The notes: generated by a model from the sequence alone, not told the origin. Positions 6,657 through 16,688 are shown, counted from the first letter of the stretch. The stretch: DNA of 64,000 bases from Candidatus Poribacteria bacterium (GCA_022824265.1 JAJEAG010000005.1:1-64000); one strand, 5' to 3'. Made by a program: numbers and translations.

Positions 6657-9446
6657 ATGTATAATAAACATAATTGGAAAAGTAAAATCTTCCCAACAAT
6701 CCATCGAATTATCAACAATATAAGATATATACCAATGTCTACACAGATAGAAAATCGTCTTACTCAATTTGTTCCTAATCCTAATATCTCCCAACAAGTT
6801 TTACAGGAGCAGTTATCCTCTTTCATAAAAACTGAACGCGAACTATTAAAAGAAAGTATAGTGTCAGGTGAAAGTGGATTTACTGCTTGTGCTACTCACA
6901 CATTAATATGGGATGCAGTGATTCGAAAGGTTTACGAAGTAGCAGCTTTTCAGATTCAAACTGAATACACGAAACAAGTTGAAGAACTACTTAAGATACC
7001 TGATATTGAATCAAGTGAATTACTATCAGATTTACCCGAAGAATGGACTCCTGATGTGGCACTTTACGGAGTTGGGAGTTATGGAAGACATGAACTCTGC
7101 TACTTTTCAGATGTCGATGTCGTGTATACGTCTTCTGTTGATCTTGAGGATGTTTATGATGAAGGCACACTGGAACTGATACGTTGGTTCTATGACTTCT
7201 TTGATAGTCTTCATTCTGTAATTCCAGGCTTTGAGTTTAGCTTCATTTACCGTCCAATGTCTGATATAGCAAAATGGAACTATCAAGATATGACCGCTCT
7301 AATTGATATGCGCTTTATTGCTGGTGCTTCTTCACTGACAGAACAGTTCCGAAAAGCTGTATACAACGAGAAATCCGATATCTCACTTGTATTAGATTTG
7401 CTTCAATCTAAAGCAGATGCATTCAAAGCATCAGAAGATACGATTTATCTCAATCAACCAGATATTAAAACTGGTCGTGGAGGACTAAGGACACTTCAGT
7501 ATGCCCTCTGGATGTGTGGTCTTCCCGAATTTACACCCATTCTTGAACTCTATGAACGTTATGATGATGATCAGTTGAAACCTTCGCTTGACTTCATGTT
7601 TAAGGTAAGAAATTTACTCCATGTATTTGCAGATGCACCTCACGATTCCCTTTCCTATCATCCTGAACAGGAGGATATACTTCAGACAAAAATCGCTACT
7701 ACTATGGGTTATTCCGATAAATCCGACGAATGCAGATATGAATTTATGGCAGACTATTATGCCAAAGCAAAATATCTACACTTTAAAGCAGAATTGTTAA
7801 TTAGAAAGTTTCTTGCCAATGGGATTCCAGTTTCAGACGTTCTTGGTGTGAGAACAGATGTACTCTATTGCATTGATAATAACTTCGGTGAACTTGATAC
7901 AAATGAACTCTTTAAACTGTTCACATATTTCCAACAATATGATTTTGAGATTGATCCATCACTTGCGACCTTTATCTTTGCTTATGCGGATGCATTCGAC
8001 TGGAAATATTTCAAGAATAGAATGGCGGAACTTATCAACACATCCGGTAATGTAGAAAAAAGTTTGACACGTCTACACAGACTCGGAATATTATCTCGTT
8101 TAGGTGAGGGTGGCGAACGCTTTGAAAAAGCAATGATGACCCGTAGCGAAAGAAGTCTTGATCCTTATACCGTAGGCAAACACACATTGGTTGCGATTGG
8201 ATACCTCGATGAAATCCGTCAAACAGAATCAAGCAGTCCTTTTGCAGGACCACGTCTTGGTCAACCGATGACACCTTCTGCTAATTCTGAGTTAGAGGAG
8301 TTGAACACGGCTTTCCGAACACTTTCTGATACCGCACCGCTCTACATGGCTATTTTTCTTCATGATATTGATAAACCAGATCCAACTCATCCTCAAACTG
8401 GTGCAGAAAAAGCAAAACGAATTGCTCCAGAATTTGGGTTTAATCCACAACAAACAGATGAAATATGTTTTCTGATTCGAGAGCATCTCACAATGATTAA
8501 TTTAACAAGGTATCATCAGTGGGATGAAAGCACCATCACTGAATTCTGTGAGAAAGTAAATTCACTTGAACGTCTAACAGCACTCTATTTGCTAACATAT
8601 TGTGATTCAAAAGCGAACGGATCGCAAAACTTTAACAATCTCGTAAAACACAATCTTAAGCGGTTATATGAGGTTGTGCGGGTACGGTTCGTTGGACAAG
8701 AGGAAACACAATGGGGGGTTCACGCACCACCCGAAGAATATCAACAATTTCTACATCAGATGCCGGTTACCTATAGGATTGGAGTAGCACCAGAGGAAAT
8801 CTCTATGCATATGAAGATGATCTCTCAAGCTGAAACTACCTCTACAGAGAATCAGGATCCAAGTGCGGGGGCAGCAATTCTCCAATTTGTTGATAAACCT
8901 GGCTTTACTGAATTACATCTATGTGGTCATAGACGTATTGGGAAGTTACACACTGTAAGTGGTCTGTTTTTTGCAAATAATATTGATGTCCGCGACGCGC
9001 GTGTCTATACAAAACAGGATACTAATGTCGAGTTGGAAATATACCGTCTTGTTCATCAATCACCACATCATACTGCTGAACCATTGCCACTCGATGAGGA
9101 CTTAAAACGAAACCTTGATTTTGATATACGAAGTTTAATGGCTAAAGAGATAACACTTGAACAGATATTTGAAAAGCATTATATAGATCCAACAGGCATT
9201 TGGCGAGTTGATGATGTCACTGTTGAACCAGCAAGAAATTACACTGAAATCGTTGTGACTGGTGAAGAAAAGATGGGATTTCTACACTATTTCAGCGGAA
9301 TTTTGGCAAAATTGGAGTTAAACGTTGAGATGTGCAAATGTTCAGGTTTAGGTGGACAAGCAATTGATCGGTTCTATGTACAAACAGTTACTGATCCTCA
9401 AAAAGTACGTGATAGAATTTTAGCTGAGTTATCTACGGATAAGTAA
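6657..9446 (+). CDS. glnD: [Protein-PII] uridylyltransferase / uridylyl-removing enzyme
   Basis: Up to 929 residues, the usual GlnD length and domain order. The nucleotidyltransferase domain has GSYGRHELCYFSDVDVVY from about residue 138, with the catalytic Asp pair SDVDV. It is followed by the GlnD helical domain (TGRGGLRTLQYALW). The HD domain has FLHDIDKP (His567-Asp568). Two C-terminal ACT domains start near 752 and 862 (YTEIVVTGEEKMGFLHYFSGIL). GlnD reads glutamine and adds or removes UMP on PII, setting the nitrogen status signal. No glnB or glnA lies in the window. The start is uncertain: ATG 6657 and ATG 6735 (MSTQIENRL) both lack a strong ribosome site, and the second gives a more typical N terminus. 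Confidence 0.88.
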   Translation: MYNKHNWKSKIFPTIHRIINNIRYIPMSTQIENRLTQFVPNPNISQQVLQEQLSSFIKTERELLKESIVSGESGFTACATHTLIWDAVIRKVYEVAAFQIQTEYTKQVEELLKIPDIESSELLSDLPEEWTPDVALYGVGSYGRHELCYFSDVDVVYTSSVDLEDVYDEGTLELIRWFYDFFDSLHSVIPGFEFSFIYRPMSDIAKWNYQDMTALIDMRFIAGASSLTEQFRKAVYNEKSDISLVLDLLQSKADAFKASEDTIYLNQPDIKTGRGGLRTLQYALWMCGLPEFTPILELYERYDDDQLKPSLDFMFKVRNLLHVFADAPHDSLSYHPEQEDILQTKIATTMGYSDKSDECRYEFMADYYAKAKYLHFKAELLIRKFLANGIPVSDVLGVRTDVLYCIDNNFGELDTNELFKLFTYFQQYDFEIDPSLATFIFAYADAFDWKYFKNRMAELINTSGNVEKSLTRLHRLGILSRLGEGGERFEKAMMTRSERSLDPYTVGKHTLVAIGYLDEIRQTESSSPFAGPRLGQPMTPSANSELEELNTAFRTLSDTAPLYMAIFLHDIDKPDPTHPQTGAEKAKRIAPEFGFNPQQTDEICFLIREHLTMINLTRYHQWDESTITEFCEKVNSLERLTALYLLTYCDSKANGSQNFNNLVKHNLKRLYEVVRVRFVGQEETQWGVHAPPEEYQQFLHQMPVTYRIGVAPEEISMHMKMISQAETTSTENQDPSAGAAILQFVDKPGFTELHLCGHRRIGKLHTVSGLFFANNIDVRDARVYTKQDTNVELEIYRLVHQSPHHTAEPLPLDEDLKRNLDFDIRSLMAKEITLEQIFEKHYIDPTGIWRVDDVTVEPARNYTEIVVTGEEKMGFLHYFSGILAKLELNVEMCKCSGLGGQAIDRFYVQTVTDPQKVRDRILAELSTDK

Positions 9447-9784
9447 TGCAAGTGCTAATCATCAAATCCGAGAATAGTGGCGTTATTAGATGTTGATTTG
9501 GTTGATATTGGGATGTGTAGAACAACTGTAAGCACAGGACCTAGCCTACAGTCCGAGAAGTGTAAACTTTGACAAATATCTTACACTTTCTGTGATTAAC
9601 TGGCATTGCTATTTTTGTAGTTATGTGGTATATTATGATGTATGCATAAGTGGAAGTAATAATGCTGGATGCACTTTTGCCCGAATAAGACTAAAAAAGT
9701 TATCAGTGCTGGAAGTGGAAATGATCGCAAGTCCTTTGCTGGTAAACCATCATCCAATTAGGGGAGGTACAAGACAACATTACA
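9447..9784. other. Intergenic region upstream of the HerA operon
   Basis: 338 bp without a credible gene; a 66-codon open frame (9592-9792) lacks a ribosome site and recognisable content. It contains a promoter-like element at 9606-9634 and a GGGGAGG stretch around 9756-9762, somewhat far from the HerA start. Confidence 0.5.
9606..9634 (+). promoter_or_regulatory. Putative sigma-70 promoter for the HerA-NurA-methyltransferase operon
   Basis: TTGCTA (9606-9611), a 17-bp spacer, then TATATT (9629-9634), about 150 bp before the HerA start. Both hexamers are near consensus and the spacing is ideal; prediction only. Confidence 0.4.
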
Positions 9785-11866
9785 ATGAATAATTCTGGAT
9801 TACAAAGCGTTATTGACGAAGGACTTGACGAACTACTAGTAGACTACACCGATGAATGGTTTCAGACACTCATTCAAGAAAATCAATATATTGGAGATGT
9901 TTATTCAATCAGTTATGAAACTGCTCGTGTTCTTATTCACGACCACTTCCGTCAAGAAGTTGGAGGAATTCCAAGTCTAAGTTTTTTAATTGCAACGCGT
10001 ATTAAACCGAATCAAACAGACATCAATTATACGCTTGAAGATACTTGCATTATTCTGTTACGAGTTATGGATGCGGTTCCTCTGCCGACTAGTGATGAAG
10101 AACAACGAATACGGGTTGAAACTGCACAACAAGTCAGTGGAGAGCCTAATATGCATTGGGACGATCCCGAAGCGATGGATCCACAAACAAGTCAGCAATT
10201 GTCTTTTGCAGGTATAGGATGCCGCGTGATTGGAACGTTCTTTCTTGGTCTTGATTCTAATGTTCCCCATCGTTTGGCGCCACGTTTTGGTAGTGATCTT
10301 TCCAATTACTATCCAAACCGAGGATTGACAGTTTACAAACCAAACGACAATGCCTTGAAAGAAATTGTGAACTATCAGGATCCTGATCGGCGTGAAAGTT
10401 TGAGAAATCATTCACGTGTTGCAATCGGAGAAGTACGTTATGCTTCAACCAATAGATCGTTTCAAGGCATTAGGAATGTTGAGGTAAGTATCAGTCCTGC
10501 AGATCTGCTTGAACAGAAAACGGCATTGTTCGGTATGACAAGGACGGGTAAATCAAACACAACTAAAATTATCGCAAAATCCGTTTTTGATTTAAGATTC
10601 GATCTAGAAGAAGACGAACCACCCCGTATTGGTCAAATCATTTTCGATCCAGATGGAGAATATGCCAATGAAAACGTCCAAGATAAAACAGCGTTGAAAA
10701 ATGTTTGGCAATCATATAAAAATGGAAGCGAGGATGACATTGTAACTTACGGTATCTCAGAACATCCGGACGATCCAGAACGAAAGTTAATGCTTTTAAA
10801 TTTTTACGAAGATAAGAATCTACAAAATGGTAAAGATATTATTGATGCCTTTCTGGCCGAGGAAGGCTCAGCTTACATCCGTAACTTCCGTCAAATTAGG
10901 TTTGATGAACCCGATTCGAATGATTACAGTGCAACAACCCGATATAAACGCCGTGCGCTTGCATATCGGGCATTGTTAGCGAAAGCAGGATTCACACCAC
11001 CTGACAACTTACAACCAAACCTGAAAAACTTATTTAAAAAAGAATTGCTGGAATGTATGGAAAATAGCGAAGGCAATAACGCACCAATGTACAAATCTGC
11101 TGCAAAAGTTTTTGCTAATCCAAATGCAACATGGGGGCAACTACACACTGCATTTGAGAATTTAGATCGCTTTTTATCAGACAGCGACAGTGGTTACAAA
11201 GAATTCGAGAATTGGTACGTAGATCGTCACAATGCTTCTGGAGATAATTGGGCTGATGAGGATTTGAAGAAAATTCTAACAATGTTCCGTTATCCCAATG
11301 GAGCACGACTTATTGGACAAGCGATACCTCAACATACGAATAGCACGACAGAAGATTACTCTGTTGAAATTTACAACCAACTTCTTGCCGGAAAATTAGT
11401 GATTATTGATCAATCAAGCGGTGATCCAAAGGTAAATGAATCCTCTGCGGAGAGGATTATGTGGGAAATTTTCTATAGAAATCGAGAGCAATTTCGACTA
11501 GGGGAAATCCCATTAGATATTCTCATCTACATTGAAGAAGCACATAATTTATTACCCCATGAATCAGAATCTGATCTTAAAAATGTATGGGTGCGCACTG
11601 CCAAAGAAGGTGCCAAGTACCGTCTTGGTATGGTTTATGTAACTCAAGAAGTGAGCAGTATTCAAAAGAATATACTCAAAAACACCGCAAACTGGTTTAT
11701 TGGCCACTTAAATAACACTGATGAAACGAGGGAACTTTGTAAGTTCTATGACTTTGCCGACTTTGAGAACTCAATTCTCCGCGCTCAAGACAGAGGATTT
11801 CTTAGAGTTAAGACTCTCAGTAATCCATTTATCGTGCCTGTGCAAATTAGAAAATTTGAGGTATAA
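9785..11866 (+). CDS. HerA-like ATPase (FtsK-HerA superfamily, DUF87)
   Basis: 693 residues. An N-terminal HAS-like beta-barrel region is followed by Walker A GMTRTGKSNT (about 250-259), the DPDGEYANE motif after the first core strand, Walker B LDILIYIEEAHNLLP (about 577), and the C-terminal VYVTQEVSSI and FIGHLNN segments typical of HerA. HerA is a hexameric DNA translocase that works with the NurA nuclease on DNA ends. Here the NurA-type gene follows after 2 bp and a DNA methyltransferase follows that, so the three form one operon. In archaea HerA-NurA act in recombination; in bacteria HerA proteins are often found in antiphage loci. A defence or modification-linked role is inferred. It is distinct from FtsK, having no gamma domain. 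Confidence 0.88.
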   Translation: MNNSGLQSVIDEGLDELLVDYTDEWFQTLIQENQYIGDVYSISYETARVLIHDHFRQEVGGIPSLSFLIATRIKPNQTDINYTLEDTCIILLRVMDAVPLPTSDEEQRIRVETAQQVSGEPNMHWDDPEAMDPQTSQQLSFAGIGCRVIGTFFLGLDSNVPHRLAPRFGSDLSNYYPNRGLTVYKPNDNALKEIVNYQDPDRRESLRNHSRVAIGEVRYASTNRSFQGIRNVEVSISPADLLEQKTALFGMTRTGKSNTTKIIAKSVFDLRFDLEEDEPPRIGQIIFDPDGEYANENVQDKTALKNVWQSYKNGSEDDIVTYGISEHPDDPERKLMLLNFYEDKNLQNGKDIIDAFLAEEGSAYIRNFRQIRFDEPDSNDYSATTRYKRRALAYRALLAKAGFTPPDNLQPNLKNLFKKELLECMENSEGNNAPMYKSAAKVFANPNATWGQLHTAFENLDRFLSDSDSGYKEFENWYVDRHNASGDNWADEDLKKILTMFRYPNGARLIGQAIPQHTNSTTEDYSVEIYNQLLAGKLVIIDQSSGDPKVNESSAERIMWEIFYRNREQFRLGEIPLDILIYIEEAHNLLPHESESDLKNVWVRTAKEGAKYRLGMVYVTQEVSSIQKNILKNTANWFIGHLNNTDETRELCKFYDFADFENSILRAQDRGFLRVKTLSNPFIVPVQIRKFEV

Positions 11867-11868
11867 TT

Positions 11869-13239
11869 ATGCCATACGAAGGCGAATTCGCAAAGTACAG
11901 ATCTATTCGGAGACTTGTTAAAAACGAACGCGTAAAAAGCCTAGTGCAGCGTGCCAGGATTCAAGACCATTCTTCAGAAAAAACCAAACTTCCGAAAATA
12001 AAAACTTCAGAGATGCCTACGAGCGAATGGCATCCAAAATGTGTTATTGCCATTGATGGAAGTCACCAAGAAACATTTGTAGAAACTGGTTATCCAGGTG
12101 CTGAAGTTGGATATGTTACCACTGCAGCTGTTGTAATGGATATGGCAAAAATTAAGGAACTTGACCCTTATAGACCAGTTAACCCCAAATTATTTCGAGA
12201 AACTGAGAAAGTTGGATCTATTGATTCTGCCTTTCCTGGTTGTAACATCGTTATTGACTCAGACAAATCTGCCAAACGTTCGTTAAGGAAAATGTTGTTT
12301 GAGACCTTTAAAGAAATTAAACTATTTGAAGGTGAATCGCTTCTTGGAACATACGAAGCATTATTAGAACACAAACCCCATGGGAAAGAACCAGAATGTC
12401 CATACTTTGATGAGGGAGATTGTCAGCAAACTGAACTTGATAACAAGTATCACCGAGAAAACGGGGAATATACATGTAAATGTCCACGTGCAAATGTTCT
12501 TTACTCAACTGATGCCTTGCGAGTCCACGAAAGGATGGTCCCTGATAGTGCAAATGGTGAAATGTTTGGTGAGATTATGCAAGTTTTAGAGCGTATTGTG
12601 GTTATCCATATCTTACGAGCATTTAAACAGCAAAATGCACTTCGTTTACTTAAAGATATAGGAATTGTTATTGACGGTCAACTTGCTGTTTTTGGATCTC
12701 CAGCTTGGCTACATTCTGCAATCCGTGAAGAGCTTTTTCAAATCAATAACGCAGCCAAAGATGCCATGGGGCGAGATTTACTGATAATTGGTATAGAAAA
12801 ATCAGGCACCTTTGTTAATCATTTTCAAAGGATTGACCAAGATAACCACGGTGGACAAGGTAAATTTCCTCCTCAAACTGTTTCCTTATTAGACGACGAA
12901 TATATCAAGAAAAACATAATATTTTCAGATAGCACGAAGCCATATGGTTTAGATACACACTTCGGCCGTAAATTGTTTTATAAAACTGCTTCAGGTGCTC
13001 GTTTGGTTGCCTCACTTCCTTTTCTGGATGAATCACATCGCGATATGACTCGCGCAAATCCTGATCAATTTCCACGATTGACCGATGCACTTGGATTGCT
13101 CGATCAATTAGTGTCATCACGTTATCCAAATTCATTATCGCCGCTTATTACAGCACATGCTGAAGCAGCAATTCCAATGAATATCGGGAGTCGTGTTTTG
13201 GAAGAAATAGCGAAGCTAATTGAAAGAGAGGAAAACTAA
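11869..13239 (+). CDS. NurA-domain nuclease with a Cys-rich insertion
   Basis: 456 residues. VIAIDGSHQE (Asp63), GIVIDGQLAVFG (Asp269) and IIGIEKSGTF (Lys311) match the conserved active-site blocks of NurA, a 5'-3' exonuclease and endonuclease dependent on Mn2+ that pairs with HerA. The C-terminal TAHAEAAI block is also family-like. Between the first and second Asp blocks is an insertion with four cysteines (Cys177, Cys185, Cys203, Cys205), a plausible zinc or iron-sulfur site. The gene starts 2 bp after the HerA stop and its own stop overlaps the methyltransferase start (TAATG), so the stoichiometry is probably coupled. Family assignment is from motifs; activity is inferred. Confidence 0.82.
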   Translation: MPYEGEFAKYRSIRRLVKNERVKSLVQRARIQDHSSEKTKLPKIKTSEMPTSEWHPKCVIAIDGSHQETFVETGYPGAEVGYVTTAAVVMDMAKIKELDPYRPVNPKLFRETEKVGSIDSAFPGCNIVIDSDKSAKRSLRKMLFETFKEIKLFEGESLLGTYEALLEHKPHGKEPECPYFDEGDCQQTELDNKYHRENGEYTCKCPRANVLYSTDALRVHERMVPDSANGEMFGEIMQVLERIVVIHILRAFKQQNALRLLKDIGIVIDGQLAVFGSPAWLHSAIREELFQINNAAKDAMGRDLLIIGIEKSGTFVNHFQRIDQDNHGGQGKFPPQTVSLLDDEYIKKNIIFSDSTKPYGLDTHFGRKLFYKTASGARLVASLPFLDESHRDMTRANPDQFPRLTDALGLLDQLVSSRYPNSLSPLITAHAEAAIPMNIGSRVLEEIAKLIEREEN

Positions 13240-14372
13240 TGAAAATTGATGACAATGGTAAATTCAAGTATAGCCGTAGCAATGCGATAGGACTATGGGC
13301 TGCAGTTGGACCTTATTATGCAATGTTTCCACTTGAATTCGCATTTGATATAGTTAAGGAATATTCTAAACCAGGACAACTGGTGCTTGATCCTTTTGCA
13401 GGACGTGGTTCAAGTATATATGCTGCAGCAACACAAAATAGAATTGGTTTAGGTATTGAAATAAATTCGCTCGGATGGATATACTCTCAAACTAAGTTAC
13501 AACCAGCATCTCTATGGAATGTAGAAAAAAGACTAATATCACTTATTGAAAAAAGTAAAGCAAATGTTCAAGCATTAATGGAATTGCCTGAATTTTTCAG
13601 TATGTGTTATTCTGAGACAGTATTAAATTTTTTGATTACTGCAAGGAATGAATTAAATTGGAAGAAAAGCAAGGTAGACCGAACTCTCATGGGATTGCTT
13701 CTTATTCATTTGCATGGGAAGTTGGGAGAGGGTCTTTCCAACCAAATGCGACAAACAAAGGCAATGGGTCCTAAATATTCGATCGACTGGTGGCAAAAAA
13801 TGAATTATATTACTCCACCTGAGATACCAATTGAAGACTTTCTACTTGATCGAATACGAAGACGATATAGCAAAGGTAAACCGAAGGTAACAGAAGAAAG
13901 CATTGTGAAATTAGGAGATTGTACTCAATTATTGCCGAAGATTGCGAAATTGGTAGATAATAATAAAAAGAAACCTTGTTCGTTACTTTTTACATCACCA
14001 CCATATCAAGGAGTCACAAATTACCATGATGATCAATGGTTAAGGTTATGGATGCTGGGAGGAGATCCTAAACCAGGATATCGTGTGGAAAAATATAAAG
14101 ATAAATTTTCTTCAAAAGAAGTATATCATGGTCTATTGGATTCTGTTTTCAAGTATGTGTCAAGAATTATGAGTGAGGATGGCACGGTATATGTGCGAAC
14201 TTCTGCTAGGGAATTCACATTTGATACTACCATAGAAATATTGGATAAATATTTTCCAACATGGAATAAAGAAATTAAAGAAAAACCTTTTCCACAAAAA
14301 ACTCAAACGCACCTATTTGGTGATTCTGAAAAAAAACCAGGGGAGAAGGATATAATTCTTACTCAGAAATAA
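13239..14372 (+). CDS. DNA methyltransferase (N6-adenine or N4-cytosine, TSPPY type)
   Basis: 377 residues from an ATG overlapping the NurA stop, with GAGAGG upstream. The AdoMet-binding motif I, LVLDPFAGRGSSI (Asp51 onward), comes first. The catalytic motif IV, FTSPPYQGVTNYHDDQW, follows about 200 residues later, so the order is I then IV. TSPPY is most common in N4-cytosine enzymes but also occurs in N6-adenine ones. The middle region (about 90-230) is probably the target-recognition part. As the third gene of the HerA-NurA operon it could mark self DNA while HerA-NurA attack unmodified DNA, or it could prime DNA for processing. No conventional restriction endonuclease gene is next to it. 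Confidence 0.85.
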   Translation: MKIDDNGKFKYSRSNAIGLWAAVGPYYAMFPLEFAFDIVKEYSKPGQLVLDPFAGRGSSIYAAATQNRIGLGIEINSLGWIYSQTKLQPASLWNVEKRLISLIEKSKANVQALMELPEFFSMCYSETVLNFLITARNELNWKKSKVDRTLMGLLLIHLHGKLGEGLSNQMRQTKAMGPKYSIDWWQKMNYITPPEIPIEDFLLDRIRRRYSKGKPKVTEESIVKLGDCTQLLPKIAKLVDNNKKKPCSLLFTSPPYQGVTNYHDDQWLRLWMLGGDPKPGYRVEKYKDKFSSKEVYHGLLDSVFKYVSRIMSEDGTVYVRTSAREFTFDTTIEILDKYFPTWNKEIKEKPFPQKTQTHLFGDSEKKPGEKDIILTQK

Positions 14373-14634
14373 TTCTGTTGAATAGAAATTTCATATTAAG
14401 TACTCTCCACTAACACTGTCCTACCCAAAATGCTTCTAAACTTGCTTGATGCTTGCTTATTTTCTGGTAACAAAATGCATAATATAAACCGTAGATCAAA
14501 ACCAATACCTATTTTCACACATTTCAAGGCAAAGGAGAAGCACTAATGGCGATTTATCTAATAGTACTTGGTATTTTTTACACTCCGTCAGATACACCAA
14601 ATAATTATTATATTCATCCTTCAAATAGATAACA

Positions 14635-15396
14635 ATGAAAAAACGAGTATTACTTACAGGTGCTGCGGGAACAGTAGGTTCTTCCCTATGGCAAGCATGG
14701 GAACAGCAGGATATCTACTCACTTACCTTGATGGATATAAATCCGATTGAAGGGGCAAAATCACGTGTAGTACAGTCGGATATTCGTGACTATGCTGCAA
14801 TGCAGGAGTTGTGTCAAGGGCATGATATCCTTGTTCACCTTGCATACATACGACAAAATACAATCGGCAAAGTTCCTCGTGAAGTTAGCGATATAGACGT
14901 ATCAATGAACTTATTTGAGGCTGCACGGGAAGCTGGTATACAAAAGATTGTATATGCAAGCACCAATCATGTGTCTGGTTGGAATGAACGGTTGAGTTCA
15001 CCACCACGGTTCTCAACAGGTGATCAGTTTCGTCCTGATGGATGGTATGGGGCAATGAAAGGAATGGCAGAGATTGCAGGACGATACCTTGTTGATGCAT
15101 ACAATATGCGTTTCATTAGCATCCGTATTGGCAGCTATAACGGTACTTATGAACCAAATGACATACGTCACTGCAGCACACTGCTGACACCTCGCGATTG
15201 TGTACAACTGTTCACATTGGCTGTGGATTATGACGGACCCGTTCAATATCTAATCACCTACGGTCGTTCTGCGAACACAGATGGGTATCAGCAGAGTTAC
15301 CTTGATATAAGTGGTGCTGTTGAGGTATTAGGGTATGAGCCGCAGGACAACTTGATAAAGACACATCTGCATAAGTTTACAAAAAGTGAGTCATGA
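14635..15396 (+). CDS. NAD-dependent epimerase/dehydratase (extended SDR) family
   Basis: 253 residues. RVLLTGAAGTVGSSLW is the GxxGxxG nucleotide-binding loop, and DINP at the end of beta-2 suggests NAD. DILVHLAYI and YASTNHVSG are conserved core strands, and YGAMKGMAE supplies the catalytic YxxxK. The length and the NHV...SG block resemble uronate dehydrogenase-like members, but substrate assignment is a guess. Its ATGA overlap with trmB suggests co-transcription. Confidence 0.82.
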   Translation: MKKRVLLTGAAGTVGSSLWQAWEQQDIYSLTLMDINPIEGAKSRVVQSDIRDYAAMQELCQGHDILVHLAYIRQNTIGKVPREVSDIDVSMNLFEAAREAGIQKIVYASTNHVSGWNERLSSPPRFSTGDQFRPDGWYGAMKGMAEIAGRYLVDAYNMRFISIRIGSYNGTYEPNDIRHCSTLLTPRDCVQLFTLAVDYDGPVQYLITYGRSANTDGYQQSYLDISGAVEVLGYEPQDNLIKTHLHKFTKSES

Positions 15397-16091
15397 ATGC
15401 CGAACCACGTTACAACGACATATACTATAAAAACACGACTTTTAATTCTCGGATATTTGATGTTGTAAATAGTAATGTAGAATCATTACACGATCTGCCT
15501 ACACCTGTTGACTGGGAACAACTTTTTGAGAATAAACATCCCGTGGAAATAGAGGTAGGTCCTGGTAAAGGAAGATTCCTGCTTGAAGCATCAAAACAGT
15601 ATCCCAATATAAACTATGTTGGTGTTGAACGCGCACAAAAATACGTGGAAATCACACGATTCCGTTTTGAAAAATACATTAGACATTTCTCGGTAGATGA
15701 AAAATCGGGTATGTTCACGAATGTCCGTCTTGTATGGACTGATGCCAACTACTTTTTAACAAGGTATGTCCCCGATACATCTGTGCAAGCCTACCATATA
15801 TATTTTCCAGACCCTTGGCCCAAAGTACGTCAACAGAAACGGAGAATTTTTCGTAATAAGGATTTTCTGAAAGCTATTGCACGCACCCTTATATCGGGTT
15901 ATGGTAAGTTATATATTATGACGGATTATGCAGAGTATTACAACGAAATCCAAGAGCGGTTGAGTCAATATAAAACGTTGAAACCTGTTCTGTCAGATCA
16001 AGAACCCTATAAGAATATCACTACCAACTTTGAAATGAAATATCAATCAGATGGTAGAGAAATATACCGTGCAGTCTATGAAAAAGTGTGA
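15393..16091 (+). CDS. trmB: tRNA (guanine-N7-)-methyltransferase
   Basis: 232 residues. The AdoMet motif is VEIEVGPGKGRFLLEA, GVERAQKY is the acidic loop after beta-2, and IYFPDPWPKVRQQKRRIF is the diagnostic PDPWPKxRHxKRR block of TrmB. YIMTDYAEYYNEI is also conserved. It makes m7G46 in the variable loop of tRNAs. The N terminus carries about 45 residues before the core, as in some family members. The start overlaps the SDR stop by four bases. Confidence 0.92.
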   Translation: MNAEPRYNDIYYKNTTFNSRIFDVVNSNVESLHDLPTPVDWEQLFENKHPVEIEVGPGKGRFLLEASKQYPNINYVGVERAQKYVEITRFRFEKYIRHFSVDEKSGMFTNVRLVWTDANYFLTRYVPDTSVQAYHIYFPDPWPKVRQQKRRIFRNKDFLKAIARTLISGYGKLYIMTDYAEYYNEIQERLSQYKTLKPVLSDQEPYKNITTNFEMKYQSDGREIYRAVYEKV

Positions 16092-16104
16092 CATTGGAGA
16101 AATT

Positions 16105-16677
16105 ATGGCAACCCATCCTGCAAAACTTTTACTAACACCTGAAGAATATCTTGTAATGGAACGAGAAGCTGATTTCAAAAGTGAATTTCGTAACGGAAAT
16201 ATTGTTATGATGCCCGGGGCAAGTCGCCAGCATAATCTAATTGCAGGGAATATATTCGGTGAGATTTATGTACAATTACTAAATAGAACTTGTGAAGTTT
16301 ATATCAATGATATGCGTGTAAAAGTAAGTGAAACAGGATTATACACATATCCAGATGTAGTTGTTGTATGTGATGAACCAAGGTTTGAGGATGGCTACTT
16401 TGATACACTTCTAAATCCAACTGTAATAGTAGAAGTACTTTCTCCATCAACGGAAAATTATGATCGAAATGAGAAATTTATGTCCTATCAGGCTCTTGAA
16501 TCGTTACAGGAATATATTCTCATTTCGCAACACGGTATACATGTAGAACAGTATATGCGTCAGGAGGATGGATGGATTCTCAGGGAATACTCTTCTTTGG
16601 ATGATATGTTTCAGATAGCTTCAATAGAGTGTAAATTGGCATTACGAGCAATCTATGCAAAAGTGCAATTTTCGTAG
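16105..16677 (+). CDS. Uma2-family (DUF820) putative nuclease
   Basis: 190 residues from the ATG at 16105, chosen because GGAGA precedes it; a longer frame overlaps trmB. PDVVVVCDEPRF, TVIVEVLSPSTENYDRNEKF and EYILISQ match the PD-(D/E)xK core of the Uma2 family (PF05685): Asp in PDVVV, Glu in VEVLSP and the downstream Lys. The biochemical role of this family is unknown; it is abundant in cyanobacteria, Chloroflexi and planctomycete-like genomes and often multicopy. It lies between trmB and uvrC. Confidence 0.88.
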   Translation: MATHPAKLLLTPEEYLVMEREADFKSEFRNGNIVMMPGASRQHNLIAGNIFGEIYVQLLNRTCEVYINDMRVKVSETGLYTYPDVVVVCDEPRFEDGYFDTLLNPTVIVEVLSPSTENYDRNEKFMSYQALESLQEYILISQHGIHVEQYMRQEDGWILREYSSLDDMFQIASIECKLALRAIYAKVQFS

Positions 16678-16688
16678 AAGGTCGTAAA

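Noticed and set aside
9592..9792. 66-codon open frame overlapping the HerA start
   Set aside because: No ribosome site, random-looking composition, and it overlaps the likely promoter and the start of a clear gene.
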